Source: Pseudomonas sp. TH15 (GTDB taxonomy: Bacteria; Pseudomonadota; Gammaproteobacteria; Pseudomonadales; Pseudomonadaceae). Taken from it: a DNA stretch of 64,000 nt. The stretch lies in assembly GCF_016651105.1 (NCBI RefSeq), contig NZ_JAEKEL010000002.1, positions 702,501-766,500 of the forward strand. The letters run 5' to 3'. The notes under the pieces are model-generated. The model did not search any database and had not been told where the DNA came from. It saw only the letters and a list, made by a program, of their open reading frames with translations. Made by a program: the position numbers and the translations under genes. Shown here piece after piece: positions 24,162 through 32,846 of the stretch (positions within the stretch are counted from its first letter, which is position 1; the number at the start of each line of letters is the position of its first letter).

Positions 24162-24797
24162 GTGGGCTGGCTGATTCTGGCACTGATGGGTGCGGTGACC
24201 TTTCTCTACGGGCTGAGTGTGCATGCCGCGCTGCTTTGCCTGTTGGTCAAACCGTTGCCGGTGTTGGCCTTGCTGGGATGGCTGCACGACGCGCCGCCCA
24301 CCGAGTATCGGCGCTGGATCAGCCTCGGTTTGATCTTCTCTCTGCTCGGTGATGTGTTGCTGGCATGGCCGGGGGATTTGTTTGTGTTTGGCCTTGGGGC
24401 GTTTTTGGTGGCGCATCTGGCGTACTTGAAAGCGTACCTGAGCGATTGTCGGCGGTTGGCGATGTTGCCGTTGGTCCTGGCGCTGGTCGTTGGTGCAGTG
24501 CTGTTGGGGATTCTGATTTCCCACGGGCTGGGGCCGTTGCTGGTGCCGGTGATTGTTTACGGTATGGCGATCAGCGCGATGCTTTGGCGGGCGCTGGCCC
24601 GGCTCGGCACTGACGTGCCCAAGCGCTCGGCGTTGCTGGCGGCGGCGGGTGCCGTGGCGTTTGTGTTCTCTGATAGCGTGATTGGCATCAGCCGGTTTGT
24701 GCTGCCGTTCGAAGCGGCACCCTATGTGATCATCCTCAGCTACTGGGTCGGGCAATGGGGAATTACAGCGTCGGCGTTCGGCCCGAAACCGCGCTGA
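24162..24797 (+). CDS. Lysoplasmalogenase, YhhN family membrane protein
   Basis: 211 residues from a GTG that sits two bases after the I42 stop, so translation is probably coupled. There are about eight transmembrane helices. The conserved acidic motifs of the YhhN/TMEM86 family are present: LVKPLPVLALL near residue 30, the GLIFSLLGDVLLAWP segment, FVFGLGAFLVAHLAYL and FVFSDSVIGISRF. Mammalian TMEM86B hydrolyses the vinyl ether bond of lysoplasmalogens. Bacterial substrates are less clear, so the name describes the family. A frame in another phase at 24365-24613 is a shadow. Confidence 0.85.
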   Translation: MGWLILALMGAVTFLYGLSVHAALLCLLVKPLPVLALLGWLHDAPPTEYRRWISLGLIFSLLGDVLLAWPGDLFVFGLGAFLVAHLAYLKAYLSDCRRLAMLPLVLALVVGAVLLGILISHGLGPLLVPVIVYGMAISAMLWRALARLGTDVPKRSALLAAAGAVAFVFSDSVIGISRFVLPFEAAPYVIILSYWVGQWGITASAFGPKPR

Positions 24798-24800
24798 ACC

Positions 24801-24937
24801 TTGTGGTGAGGGGATTTATCCCCGTTCGGCTGCGCAGCAGTCGTAAAAACAATGCATACACTTTGCCTGACACACCCTGTCGGGCAATTTTGGGGCTGCT
24901 TCTCAGCCCAACGGGGATAAATCCCCTCGCCACGTCG
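24801..24937. repeat. Long inverted-repeat element, GTGAGGGGATTTATCCCC type
   Basis: GTGGTGAGGGGATTTATCCC and CGGGGATAAATCCCCTCGCC form the outer arms. Inner arms GGCTGCGCAGCAG and GGGCTGCTTCTCAGCCC add further pairing around a 50-base spacer. A related but distinct copy lies at 43748-43882. It fills the gap before cmoA. Confidence 0.8.
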
Positions 24938-25007
24938 GACAACCCAAGCATCCCCGCGCCCTTTTGGCTAAAATGCCGGCCTTTCCATTTACACCGCCGG
25001 AACCGCC

Positions 25008-25751
25008 GTGAGCAAAGAACCCGATCGCATTTTCGCCCAGCCTTTGGCCCAAGTGCCTGACTTCGCCTTTAACGAGGACGTGGTGCGGGTATTCCCGGAC
25101 ATGATCAAGCGCTCGGTGCCGGGTTATCCGACCATCGTCGAAAACCTCGGCGTGCTCGCTGCGCAGTTTGCCCAGCCCAACAGCGTGCTCTACGACCTCG
25201 GTTCGTCGCTGGGCGCCGTGACCCAGGCCCTGCGCCGTCACGTACGCACCGACGGTTGCCGGGTTATCGCTGTGGATAACTCGGCGGCGATGGTCGAGCG
25301 TTGCCGCGAGTACCTCAACGGTCAGGACTCGATGTTCCAGGAGTTGTTGCCGGTGGAAGTGATCGAGGGCGACATCCTCGCCCTCGAGTTCCAGCCAGCC
25401 TCGGTGGTGGCGCTGAACTTCACCCTGCAATTCATCGCCCCCGAGCAGCGCACCGCGTTGCTCTCGCGCATTCGCCAATCGTTGTTGCCGGGCGGCGCGC
25501 TCATTCTGTCGGAGAAGCTGCGCTTCAACGATCTGGAAGAACACGCGCTGCTCACCGATCTGCACGTCGCGTTCAAACGCGCCAACGGCTACAGCGAACT
25601 GGAAATTGCCCAGAAACGCAGCGCCATCGAAAACGTCATGAAGCCCGACAGCCTCGAAGAACACCGCGAACGCCTGTTGGCCGCTGGGTTCTCGAAAGTC
25701 GTGCCGTGGTTCCAGTGTCTTAACTTTGCCTCGTTGATTGCCTTGCCATGA
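25008..25751 (+). CDS. cmoA: Carboxy-S-adenosyl-L-methionine synthase
   Basis: 247 residues from a GTG. The Rossmann SAM-binding motif is YDLGSSLGAVTQAL (about residues 63-76), followed by VIAVDNSAAMVERC and VVALNFTLQFI. The specific tail NGYSELEIAQKRSAIENVM marks CmoA. The enzyme makes carboxy-SAM from SAM and prephenate in the cytosol. The next gene, overlapping by four bases, encodes the transferase that uses this product to form 5-carboxymethoxyuridine at the wobble position of tRNAs. Confidence 0.95.
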   Translation: MSKEPDRIFAQPLAQVPDFAFNEDVVRVFPDMIKRSVPGYPTIVENLGVLAAQFAQPNSVLYDLGSSLGAVTQALRRHVRTDGCRVIAVDNSAAMVERCREYLNGQDSMFQELLPVEVIEGDILALEFQPASVVALNFTLQFIAPEQRTALLSRIRQSLLPGGALILSEKLRFNDLEEHALLTDLHVAFKRANGYSELEIAQKRSAIENVMKPDSLEEHRERLLAAGFSKVVPWFQCLNFASLIALP

Positions 25752-26704
25752 TTGATCTGTCCCCCCTTGCCCGCCGTTTGGCCGGCACCCCGCTGGCCGA
25801 TTGGGCCAACACCCTGCAAGCGCAACTCGACAAGAAAATGGAGAAGGGTCACGGCGACCTGGAGCGCTGGCAAAGTGCGCTGGACGCCTTGCCGAAGATC
25901 CAGCCGAGCAAAGTTGATTTGCTCAATGGCCTGACGCTGGACACCGATTGCGACGACGAAACTCGCGCGCAGATGCGTACGGCGCTGATGGGCCTGTCGC
26001 CATGGCGCAAGGGGCCGTTCGACCTGTTCGGCGTGCACGTCGACACCGAATGGCGCTCGGACTGGAAATGGTCGCGGGTTGCCCCGCACCTGGACCTGAA
26101 GGGCAAACGCATCCTCGATGTCGGCTGCGGCAATGGTTACTACATGTGGCGCATGCTCGGCGCCGGCGCCGACAGCGTGATTGGCGTCGACCCGAACTGG
26201 CTGTTCTTCTGCCAGTTCCAGGCCGTGCAGCGTTACCTGTCCGAGCCGAATGCCTGGCACCTGCCGTTTCCTTTCGAAGACCTGCCGCCGAACATGGAAG
26301 GCTTTGACACGGTGTTTTCCATGGGTGTGTTCTACCACCGCCGCTCACCAATCGAGCATTTGCTGGCGCTGAAGGACTGCCTGGTCAAGGGCGGCGAGCT
26401 GGTGCTGGAGACGCTGGTGATCGAAGGTGATCAGCAACAAGTGCTGGTGCCGGAAGACCGTTATGCGCAGATGCGTAACGTATGGTTCCTGCCATCGGTG
26501 CCGGCGCTGGAGTTGTGGCTGCGGCGAGCCGGGTTCACGGATGTTCGTTGTGTGGATGTCAGCGTGACCACCGTTGATGAACAGCGTGGGACAGAGTGGA
26601 TGAAGTTTCAGTCGCTGAGCGATTTCCTCGATCCCGAAGACCACAGCAAGACGATTGAAGGACTGCCGGCGCCGATGCGTGCCGTCATCGTCGCCCGCAA
26701 ATAA
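25748..26704 (+). CDS. cmoB: tRNA U34 carboxymethyltransferase
   Basis: 318 residues, ATG overlapping the cmoA stop as ATGA. An N-terminal helical region is followed by the CmoB signature GPFDLFGVHVDTEWRSDWKW, the SAM-fold motif ILDVGCGNGYYMWRM, VDPNWLFFCQF and VFSMGVFYHRRSP. It transfers the carboxymethyl group of carboxy-SAM to 5-hydroxyuridine-34 in tRNA, widening wobble decoding. Length equals the usual family length of about 320. Confidence 0.96.
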   Translation: MIDLSPLARRLAGTPLADWANTLQAQLDKKMEKGHGDLERWQSALDALPKIQPSKVDLLNGLTLDTDCDDETRAQMRTALMGLSPWRKGPFDLFGVHVDTEWRSDWKWSRVAPHLDLKGKRILDVGCGNGYYMWRMLGAGADSVIGVDPNWLFFCQFQAVQRYLSEPNAWHLPFPFEDLPPNMEGFDTVFSMGVFYHRRSPIEHLLALKDCLVKGGELVLETLVIEGDQQQVLVPEDRYAQMRNVWFLPSVPALELWLRRAGFTDVRCVDVSVTTVDEQRGTEWMKFQSLSDFLDPEDHSKTIEGLPAPMRAVIVARK

Positions 26705-26735
26705 ACCCCGATCTCCCTACCCAATGGAGATTCAA

Positions 26736-26826
26736 ATGTGGGAGCGGGCTTGCTCGCGAAAGCGGTGTATCAGGCGACATTAATGTCAACTGACACTCCC
26801 TCTTCGCGAGCAAGCCCGCTCCCACA
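26736..26826. repeat. REPIN between convergent cmoB and tadA
   Basis: ATGTGGGAGCGGGCTTGCTC and GAGCAAGCCCGCTCCCACAT around a spacer of about 50 bases. It sits between two convergent genes and may serve as a bidirectional transcript end. Confidence 0.9.
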
Positions 26827-26840
26827 TTTTTGATTAGTGT

Positions 26841-27338
26841 TCAGTCTGCGGGTTTGGCTCTTCGGGCCTTGAAGAATTCGCTGAGCACCGCACCACACTC
26901 CTCCGCCAACACCCCGCCTTCAAACAGCACCCGGTGATTCAAAAAGCCCTGGGTGAAAAACTGCCCCTGACTCTGCACAATCCCGGCCTTGGGCTCCAGC
27001 GCGCCGTACACCACCCGCGCAATCCGCGAATGCACGATCAAGCCCGCGCACATGCTGCACGGCTCAAGGGTCACGTAGAGGGTGCTGCCGGGCAAACGAT
27101 AGTTACTGGCGGCCAACGCCGCAGCACGGATCGCGACCATCTCAGCGTGGGCGCTGGGGTCGTTGCCGCTGATCGGGCAGTTGAAGCCGCGACCGATGAT
27201 TTCCCCGTCCTGCACCAACACCGCGCCCACCGGCACTTCACCGAGGGCTGCGCCTTGGGCAGCGAGGGTCAGGGCTTCGCGCATGAAGTCGCGGTCGCGA
27301 CTGCGGTCGATAATTGCAGCGGGACGAATCTGGCGCAT
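26841..27338 (-). CDS. tadA: tRNA-specific adenosine deaminase
   Basis: 165 residues from the ATG at 27338, whose A is also the last base of the upstream TGA stop (TGATG), indicating coupling to the oxidase gene. Zinc ligands and catalytic glutamate are in place: HAE at residues 64-66 and PCSMC with Cys94 and Cys97. It converts A34 of tRNA-Arg(ACG) to inosine and is essential in most bacteria. The C-terminal FLNHRVLFEGGVLAEECGAVLSEFF is typical TadA. Confidence 0.95.
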   Translation of the reverse strand: MRQIRPAAIIDRSRDRDFMREALTLAAQGAALGEVPVGAVLVQDGEIIGRGFNCPISGNDPSAHAEMVAIRAAALAASNYRLPGSTLYVTLEPCSMCAGLIVHSRIARVVYGALEPKAGIVQSQGQFFTQGFLNHRVLFEGGVLAEECGAVLSEFFKARRAKPAD

Positions 27339-28714
27339 CACGCCACCTCGATGGCGGCCATCAGGCCGGTTTCCATGTGGTCGATCACATGGCAGTGGAA
27401 CATCCAGACCCCCGGGTTATCTGCCACCAGCGCCACTTGCGCGCGCTCGTTCTTGCCCAACAGGTACGTGTCGGTGAAGTACGGGATGACCTTGTGCCGG
27501 TTCGAGGCAATCACTTTGAAGCTCATGCCGTGCAGGTGAACCGGGTGCTGATACTGGGTCATGTTTTTCAATTCAAAAATGTAGCTCTTGCCCTTTTCGA
27601 GCTTGGCGATCGGCCGGTCGGCGCAGGTCTTGTCGGTGATGTCCCAGGCCTTGCCATTGATCTGCCACAGGCTTGGCGGCTTGCCGTTGTCGACGTTGAC
27701 CGACACCGAACCCACCCATTCGAAATTGAAGTTGAGTTTCTCGGCATTGGCCAGGTCCGGCTCGGCCACCGGGTTGGCGGGCAGCGCGGGCGGCCACTGG
27801 GTCGGTGCGTCGGTGTTTGCCACCGAACGCAGCGTGCCCAGGCGCACCGGGCCGTTGCGCAAGGATAGCTCTTCACCGGCCGGCGGTGCCTTGATCGCCA
27901 GGCAAATGCGCATGCCGGGGCCGAGCCAGTATTCCTTGCCCAATGGCCGTGGTTCGATCGGGTTGCCGTCCAGCGCGTAGATCTGCGCTTCGACACCAGG
28001 GATGTTGAGGCGATACGTCAGGGTGTTGTCGAGGTTGAGCAAACGCACGCGAGTGATTTGCCCGGCAGGCAAATCGATCACCGGCAGCGGCACGCCATTG
28101 ATGGTCGATAGCCGCCCGGCCGTGCCGCCTCGCGCCGCTTCACGCGGAACACTGAACGCGACGAACGCGCCCTCTTCATCGACGTGCCAGCTCTTGAGGC
28201 TCAGGGTTTTTTCGTACTTGAAACCGGTAGGTTCGCGCTCCTCGATGATCAGCGGGCCGACCAGGCCACGACCGAGTTCTTCGCTGCTGTTCACGTGTGG
28301 GTGATACCAGTAGCTGCCGGCGTCCGGCACGCGGAATTTGTAGTCGAAGTACTCGCCCGGCAACACTGGAAGCTGCGAGACGTAGGGCACGCCATCCATT
28401 TCCAGCGGCAGACGGATGCCGTGCCAGTGGATGGTGGTCGCGACCGGCAGGTGATTGATGAAGCGCACCCGCAGCCATTCGCCCTGGCGCACCCGCAACT
28501 CGGTGCCCGGCGCCGACGGGCCGAACGCCCAAGCCTCGGTTTTGTGACCGGCCACCAGTTCGACATCCAGTGGCGCGGCGATCAGCTCATAGTCGTGGCC
28601 AGCCTCGGCGTCGGCCATTTTCCCCAGCCAGTAACGCGACGCGCCACCGGCCCCCACGCCAACCACCACAAGACCGGCCAGACCACCGAGTATTTGTCGA
28701 CGGGTAAAGGACAT
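27338..28714 (-). CDS. Tat-exported multicopper oxidase
   Basis: 458 residues from the ATG at 28714, preceded by GAGGTAG. The N-terminus is a twin-arginine signal (FTRRQILGGLAGLVVVGVGAG), as expected for a copper enzyme folded before export. All four copper-binding motifs are visible: HWHG (96-99), WYHPH, HPVHLHG and HCHVIDHMETG, the last with the type-1 copper Cys-His and a Met ligand candidate. There are three cupredoxin domains, and length is near laccase/CueO-type enzymes. It likely oxidises Cu(I) or phenolics in the periplasm; the substrate is not deducible. Gene order MCO-tadA next to guaA is the same as P. aeruginosa PA3768-PA3767 from memory. Confidence 0.9.
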   Translation of the reverse strand: MSFTRRQILGGLAGLVVVGVGAGGASRYWLGKMADAEAGHDYELIAAPLDVELVAGHKTEAWAFGPSAPGTELRVRQGEWLRVRFINHLPVATTIHWHGIRLPLEMDGVPYVSQLPVLPGEYFDYKFRVPDAGSYWYHPHVNSSEELGRGLVGPLIIEEREPTGFKYEKTLSLKSWHVDEEGAFVAFSVPREAARGGTAGRLSTINGVPLPVIDLPAGQITRVRLLNLDNTLTYRLNIPGVEAQIYALDGNPIEPRPLGKEYWLGPGMRICLAIKAPPAGEELSLRNGPVRLGTLRSVANTDAPTQWPPALPANPVAEPDLANAEKLNFNFEWVGSVSVNVDNGKPPSLWQINGKAWDITDKTCADRPIAKLEKGKSYIFELKNMTQYQHPVHLHGMSFKVIASNRHKVIPYFTDTYLLGKNERAQVALVADNPGVWMFHCHVIDHMETGLMAAIEVA

Positions 28715-29052
28715 GAACTCAACTACCTCACGTATCAGCGACGGGCCTGGGGCCCGCAAAAGGCGAATACGATACACCTGCGGTTGAGAAACGGTAAGGG
28801 CGACCTGAGGCCGCATATCTTGTTCAGCCTTCAAGCGGCGCTGTTATCGCTTTCGCTTCTCCCGCATCAGATTCGTTGTCAGCTCTTTTCAGAAAGCCTG
28901 CACTCGATGAAACCGTCGCGCACTAAAGCCCCTTGTCTAGACCGTCTCAGGTAGAAATCACGAAATGCCTGGCACTCATAGCTTGAATTTTTTGGATCCA
29001 ACTGATAGAAACTCATATTCTAGGCACTTTGATATCACTTGGAGAAACAGTG
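28715..29052. other. Intergenic region, multicopper oxidase upstream side
   Basis: About 340 bases between divergent genes. Its right half becomes AT-rich, marking the left edge of the atypical segment that ends near 31150. No REP, hairpin with T tract or clear promoter was seen. Confidence 0.4.
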
Positions 29053-29208
29053 ATGAGCGACAAGAACTTCCGCGTAACATATACCCGTGGCACTAGTTCT
29101 TCGGTAGTCACCGCAAGCGTGCGAGCGAGCAGTGCGAGTCAAGCGAAGGAAAAAATCAAAGAGCGGGAGCGCGGTCAGGCGAAGATCATTTCCGCAGTTG
29201 AGACCTGA
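29053..29208 (+). CDS. Small hypothetical protein, 51 residues
   Basis: An ATG with GGAG seven bases upstream opens a 51-codon frame: it begins MSDKNFRVTYTRGTSSSVVT and ends GQAKIISAVET. The pattern is strand, hairpin strand, one amphipathic helix (SASQAKEKIKERERG) and a final strand, like a short beta-beta-alpha-beta module seen in small bacterial proteins. The composition is protein-like and the ribosome-binding site good. I recognise no named family. A hairpin AAGCTCAC/GTGAGCTT (29234/29251) follows. Confidence 0.6.
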   Translation: MSDKNFRVTYTRGTSSSVVTASVRASSASQAKEKIKERERGQAKIISAVET

Positions 29209-29279
29209 TTACTTGCGAAGCGCGTTTTACAGCAAGCTCACCTCATTGATGTGAGCTTATTTGATCAAGGAGAGAGCGC

Positions 29280-29510
29280 ATGGAAGAAGACACGCAAGAA
29301 AACAGCAGTCCTTCATTCAGCGAGTCGCTGGACAACATGATGGGCGATGCTTGGAGTGAGGTTAAGGATGACTTTTCGCATGGTACAGGTATGGCCCGAG
29401 CTGCCTCGACGGCAAAGCTACTCGGCAAAGGATCGTTTTATCTTGGCGTGAAGTTTATTCAGAATCTGCCTCATGCCCTCGAAAAAATAAAAGAAAAGCA
29501 GGCAAAGTAA
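29280..29510 (+). CDS. Small hypothetical protein, 76 residues
   Basis: The ATG at 29280 is preceded by AAGGAGAG at ideal spacing. The protein starts acidic and serine-rich (MEEDTQENSSPSFSESLDNMMG) and continues with a moderately hydrophobic stretch TAKLLGKGSFYLGVKFIQNL and a lysine-rich end. It has no signal peptide or clear membrane helix. It follows the 51-residue gene by 71 bases on the same strand, so the two may be co-transcribed. No family recognised. Confidence 0.65.
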   Translation: MEEDTQENSSPSFSESLDNMMGDAWSEVKDDFSHGTGMARAASTAKLLGKGSFYLGVKFIQNLPHALEKIKEKQAK

Positions 29511-29767
29511 CCATAGCCGCGCGTGTCCCTGAAGCATAATCAGTTCGAATAACAATAAAAGCCCGCTGGTCAAGCGGGCCTTAGGATAACCTGCTGTAGA
29601 GGAAAGCTGTAGGCGTGAGCCCTCATCACTCTTACTCTAAATATTGCGTCAAAGTCAGAGTTAGCCCATCCGGCCGCTCATTGAACTCTTGATTCCCGAA
29701 CCATAGCCGGGATTTTAAGTTCTCCACTCCGTTGAAGCATAAATATATGAAGATAAGGTGTTGCACT
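29511..29767. other. Intergenic region with weak terminator hairpin
   Basis: GCCCGCT (29561-29567) pairs with AGCGGGC (29573-29579), preceded by A-rich sequence and followed by CTTA. It is a plausible end for the two small genes on the plus strand and, read backwards with TTTTATTG, for the minus strand. Nothing else was seen before the kinase gene end. Confidence 0.5.
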
Positions 29768-30871
29768 TCAGTCTTCAGGCTCAAATATCCAATTATTTAC
29801 CTGCAGCTGCTTACTTTGCTTTGTTAAAGCATCAATATCAGCTTCAAGCGATGATTTTGCTACACTGGAACTTTTACCCACCACATTCGATACAACAACC
29901 GAGCTCTTACCTTCCAATTGCCACCGCGCATGTTGAATCAAAGACTCGGCCTCACCCATTTCGAATATCGAGTTCAGGTGTAAAGACACTCGTGAATAGT
30001 TAAAAAAAGGACACCAACCTAAAAGTTGTGGAAGACTGTGTTCTAGACGAGCGAAATCGTCCTCAGTTATAAACGGAACTGACACGAGCTCCAAAATATA
30101 CTCAACAAATTTGTCAAAAACCTGCAAAAGCGAAGAGGGTTCCAGCTCAGCACAAATATGCATAACCTCACTTGGCTTGAAGTCAGGAAAAAGACGCTCC
30201 ACTGTTTCAGATATGATACCTAACTCGCGCCGCTCTCTATCATCCGGGTTCTTCCAAAGCAAGCTAGTTCCGAGATCAATAATTTTCAACGAGGAAAAAG
30301 AACCAATTCTTAGAATATGATGGTCATGAAAATTTTTTGTAACTCCGACTTCGTCTTCAAAGATCAGTATATTCCCCGTATGTGGGTCACCATGCAGCAC
30401 CCCTTGACTATAAACATGTTTAAGCCCGCGGGAATACAAACACCAAAATGCGCATCGTTGGAGAATACTCTGTTTATTACTATTTAGGTACTCAAGCAAT
30501 TGATCTCTTTTCGGCTCTTTGATGACTTGTTTTTTTAGCCAGCCCTTTAACGAGTCGCCAGCTATAAGCTCCATGAGAGCGAACGGAGAGTCTCCCGCGA
30601 TGTCTAGTCTGTAGACCGTAACAAACAATGGATGCGTCATTGCGGCGAGGCGTTGGACTTCACGCATAGCGCCTTCACGGACTGCCTCTCCCGATTTGTA
30701 CCAAACTTTAACAGCAATATGGCGATCTATGTCTAAATCAACACCTTCGAAGACTGTGCCGTGAGCACCTGATGCAATACTTCGCAGAATTTTAATATTT
30801 GGCAATTTAATCGCATGACCATTAAGTACGACTAAACCATCTTTAACCTCAACATTTGGCCTCTGCCTCAC
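29768..30871 (-). CDS. Eukaryote-like protein kinase domain protein in AT-rich island
   Basis: 367 residues from a GTG with AGGGAG upstream. Residues 25-205 have the protein-kinase order: glycine loop ASGAHGTVFEG (33-43), lysine in AVKVW (Lys55), helix-C glutamate Glu71 in REVQRL, hinge ALMELIAGDSLKGWL, catalytic loop HGDPHTGNIL (160-169; HGD replaces HRD) and metal site DLG (Asp199; DLG replaces DFG). All catalytic residues are present, so activity is possible. The HGDPHTGN form recalls ABC1/UbiB and small-molecule kinases as much as Ser/Thr kinases. The remaining 160 residues match nothing I know. No transmembrane segment or PASTA repeats. Base composition is far more AT-rich than the neighbours, suggesting transfer. 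Confidence 0.75.
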   Translation of the reverse strand: MRQRPNVEVKDGLVVLNGHAIKLPNIKILRSIASGAHGTVFEGVDLDIDRHIAVKVWYKSGEAVREGAMREVQRLAAMTHPLFVTVYRLDIAGDSPFALMELIAGDSLKGWLKKQVIKEPKRDQLLEYLNSNKQSILQRCAFWCLYSRGLKHVYSQGVLHGDPHTGNILIFEDEVGVTKNFHDHHILRIGSFSSLKIIDLGTSLLWKNPDDRERRELGIISETVERLFPDFKPSEVMHICAELEPSSLLQVFDKFVEYILELVSVPFITEDDFARLEHSLPQLLGWCPFFNYSRVSLHLNSIFEMGEAESLIQHARWQLEGKSSVVVSNVVGKSSSVAKSSLEADIDALTKQSKQLQVNNWIFEPED

Positions 30872-31186
30872 AAATATACTCCCTGTAATATTTTTAAATC
30901 AATTAGCAATCTTTGCGTGACTGGCGCGAAGATTCTTTGGATCAGTGTCGGATCGCGCAATAGACGTGTACATATCATGAAAATGAAAACAGTTCTTTAT
31001 GCGGATCCAGCACTCTAACGCCTATATGTAATCGATCAATTACGACGATAAAAAAGCCTAAGACCGTGTTATTTCAATACTATATCGGGAACATCTCGTC
31101 CATAAGCTGCAGAAAATAGCTTCCCCCACCACCACCATTTCCTGCAGATGCAATAAAGGCGCCTCTCGGCGCCCTTATTGTTCAGA
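30872..31186. other. Intergenic region at right edge of AT-rich island
   Basis: About 315 bases between two minus-strand genes, so it should hold the kinase promoter. It contains a short hairpin GTAAT/ATTAC near 31028 and, at its left end for the minus strand, the guaA terminator. No gene was recognised. Confidence 0.4.
31152..31179 (-). terminator. Intrinsic terminator of guaA
   Basis: AATAAAGGCGCC and GGCGCCCTTATT form a GC-rich stem with loop TCTC. Read on the minus strand it ends in TTTATT and lies 8 bases after the guaA stop codon. Confidence 0.8.
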
Positions 31187-32764
31187 TCACTCCCACTCGA
31201 TGGTCGCTGGTGGCTTGCTCGACACGTCGTAGGTAACGCGGGAGATGCCTTCGATTTCATTGATGATGCGGCCGCTGACGGTTTCCAGCAGTTCGTAAGG
31301 CAGGTGAGCCCAACGCGCGGTCATGAAGTCGATGGTTTCTACGGCACGCAGGGCAACTACCCAGGCGTAACGACGGCCATCGCCAACAACGCCAACCGAT
31401 TTGACTGGCTGGAACACCACGAATGCCTGGCTGACTTTGTGATACCAGTCGGCCTTGCGCAGTTCTTCGATGAAGATGTGGTCGGCGCGACGCAGCAGGT
31501 CGGCGTATTCCTTCTTCACTTCACCGAGGATTCGCACGCCCAGGCCCGGGCCCGGGAACGGGTGACGGTAGACCATGTCGTACGGCAGGCCCAGCTCCAG
31601 GCCCAGACGACGGACTTCGTCCTTGAACAGTTCGCGCAGCGGCTCGACCAGTTTCAGGTTCATTTCTTCCGGCAGGCCGCCCACGTTGTGGTGCGACTTG
31701 ATCACGTGAGCCTTGCCGCTTTTGGCGCCAGCCGACTCGATCACGTCCGGGTAGATAGTGCCTTGGGCGAGGTACTTGATGTTGTCCAGTTTGTTGGACT
31801 GGGCATCGAATACGTCGATGAAGGTGCGGCCGATGATCTTGCGCTTCTTCTCTGGGTCGCTTTCGCCAGCCAGGTTGTTCAAGAACTGATCTTCAGCGTT
31901 GGCGCGGATCACCTTGACGCCCATGTTCTCGGCGAACATGGCCATCACTTGCTCGCCTTCGTGCAGACGCAGCAGGCCGTTGTCGACGAAGACGCAGGTC
32001 AGTTGGTCGCCAATGGCTTTGTGCAGCAGCGCGGCAACCACCGAGGAGTCAACGCCGCCGGACAGGCCGAGCAGTACGTTGTCGGTGCCGACCTGGGCGC
32101 GAATGTTGGCGATGGCGTCTTCGGCAATTTTCGAAGGCGTCCACAGGGCTTCGCAGCCGCAGATGTCGAGGACGAAGCGCGAAAGGATGCGACCGCCCTG
32201 CTTGGTATGGGTCACTTCCGGGTGGAACTGCACGCCGTAGTAGCCGCGAGCGTCGTCGAACATGCCGGCAATCGGGCAGCTCGGGGTGCTGGCCAGGATG
32301 TGGAATTCCTGAGGCATCTTGGTGACTTTGTCACCGTGGCTCATCCACACGTCGAGGCCGAACAGGCCGTCAGCGTCGATGTGGTCTTCGATGCCGTCGA
32401 GCAGGCGGCTCTTGCCGACTACGTCAACGCGGGCATAACCGAACTCACGCAACTCGGAACCTTCGACCTTGCCACCCAGCTGTTCAGCCATGGTCTGCAT
32501 GCCGTAGCAGATACCGAAGACTGGTACGCCCAGGTCCCAGACAGCTTGCGGTGCGCGCGGGCTGTCGGCGACGTGTACGGACTCGGGGCCGCCGGCGAGG
32601 ATGATCCCCTTCGGTGCGAATTCGCGAATCGCTTCGTCGTCCATGTCGAACGGATGCAGTTCGCAGTACACGCCGATCTCGCGCACACGGCGGGCGATCA
32701 GTTGGGTGTACTGGGAACCGAAGTCGAGGATCAGGATGCGGTGGGCGTGAATGTCGAGGGCCAT
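31187..32764 (-). CDS. guaA: GMP synthase (glutamine-hydrolysing)
   Basis: 525 residues. The class I amidotransferase domain carries the catalytic Cys86 in GICYGMQ. The ATP-pyrophosphatase domain has the P-loop LSGGVDSSV near residue 235, and the C-terminal dimerisation domain ends PPATIEWE, the family-typical WE terminus. It converts XMP to GMP in the cytosol using glutamine. It follows guaB by 82 bases on the same strand and they should form one operon under the guaB promoter. Confidence 0.98.
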   Translation of the reverse strand: MALDIHAHRILILDFGSQYTQLIARRVREIGVYCELHPFDMDDEAIREFAPKGIILAGGPESVHVADSPRAPQAVWDLGVPVFGICYGMQTMAEQLGGKVEGSELREFGYARVDVVGKSRLLDGIEDHIDADGLFGLDVWMSHGDKVTKMPQEFHILASTPSCPIAGMFDDARGYYGVQFHPEVTHTKQGGRILSRFVLDICGCEALWTPSKIAEDAIANIRAQVGTDNVLLGLSGGVDSSVVAALLHKAIGDQLTCVFVDNGLLRLHEGEQVMAMFAENMGVKVIRANAEDQFLNNLAGESDPEKKRKIIGRTFIDVFDAQSNKLDNIKYLAQGTIYPDVIESAGAKSGKAHVIKSHHNVGGLPEEMNLKLVEPLRELFKDEVRRLGLELGLPYDMVYRHPFPGPGLGVRILGEVKKEYADLLRRADHIFIEELRKADWYHKVSQAFVVFQPVKSVGVVGDGRRYAWVVALRAVETIDFMTARWAHLPYELLETVSGRIINEIEGISRVTYDVSSKPPATIEWE

Positions 32765-32846
32765 GAAGTCAGTCTCGTCTAGTGAATCAGAAACAACTCG
32801 GGGCTGAATAAAACAGCCCCGGTTACTTAACTTATTGCTGGAAGCC

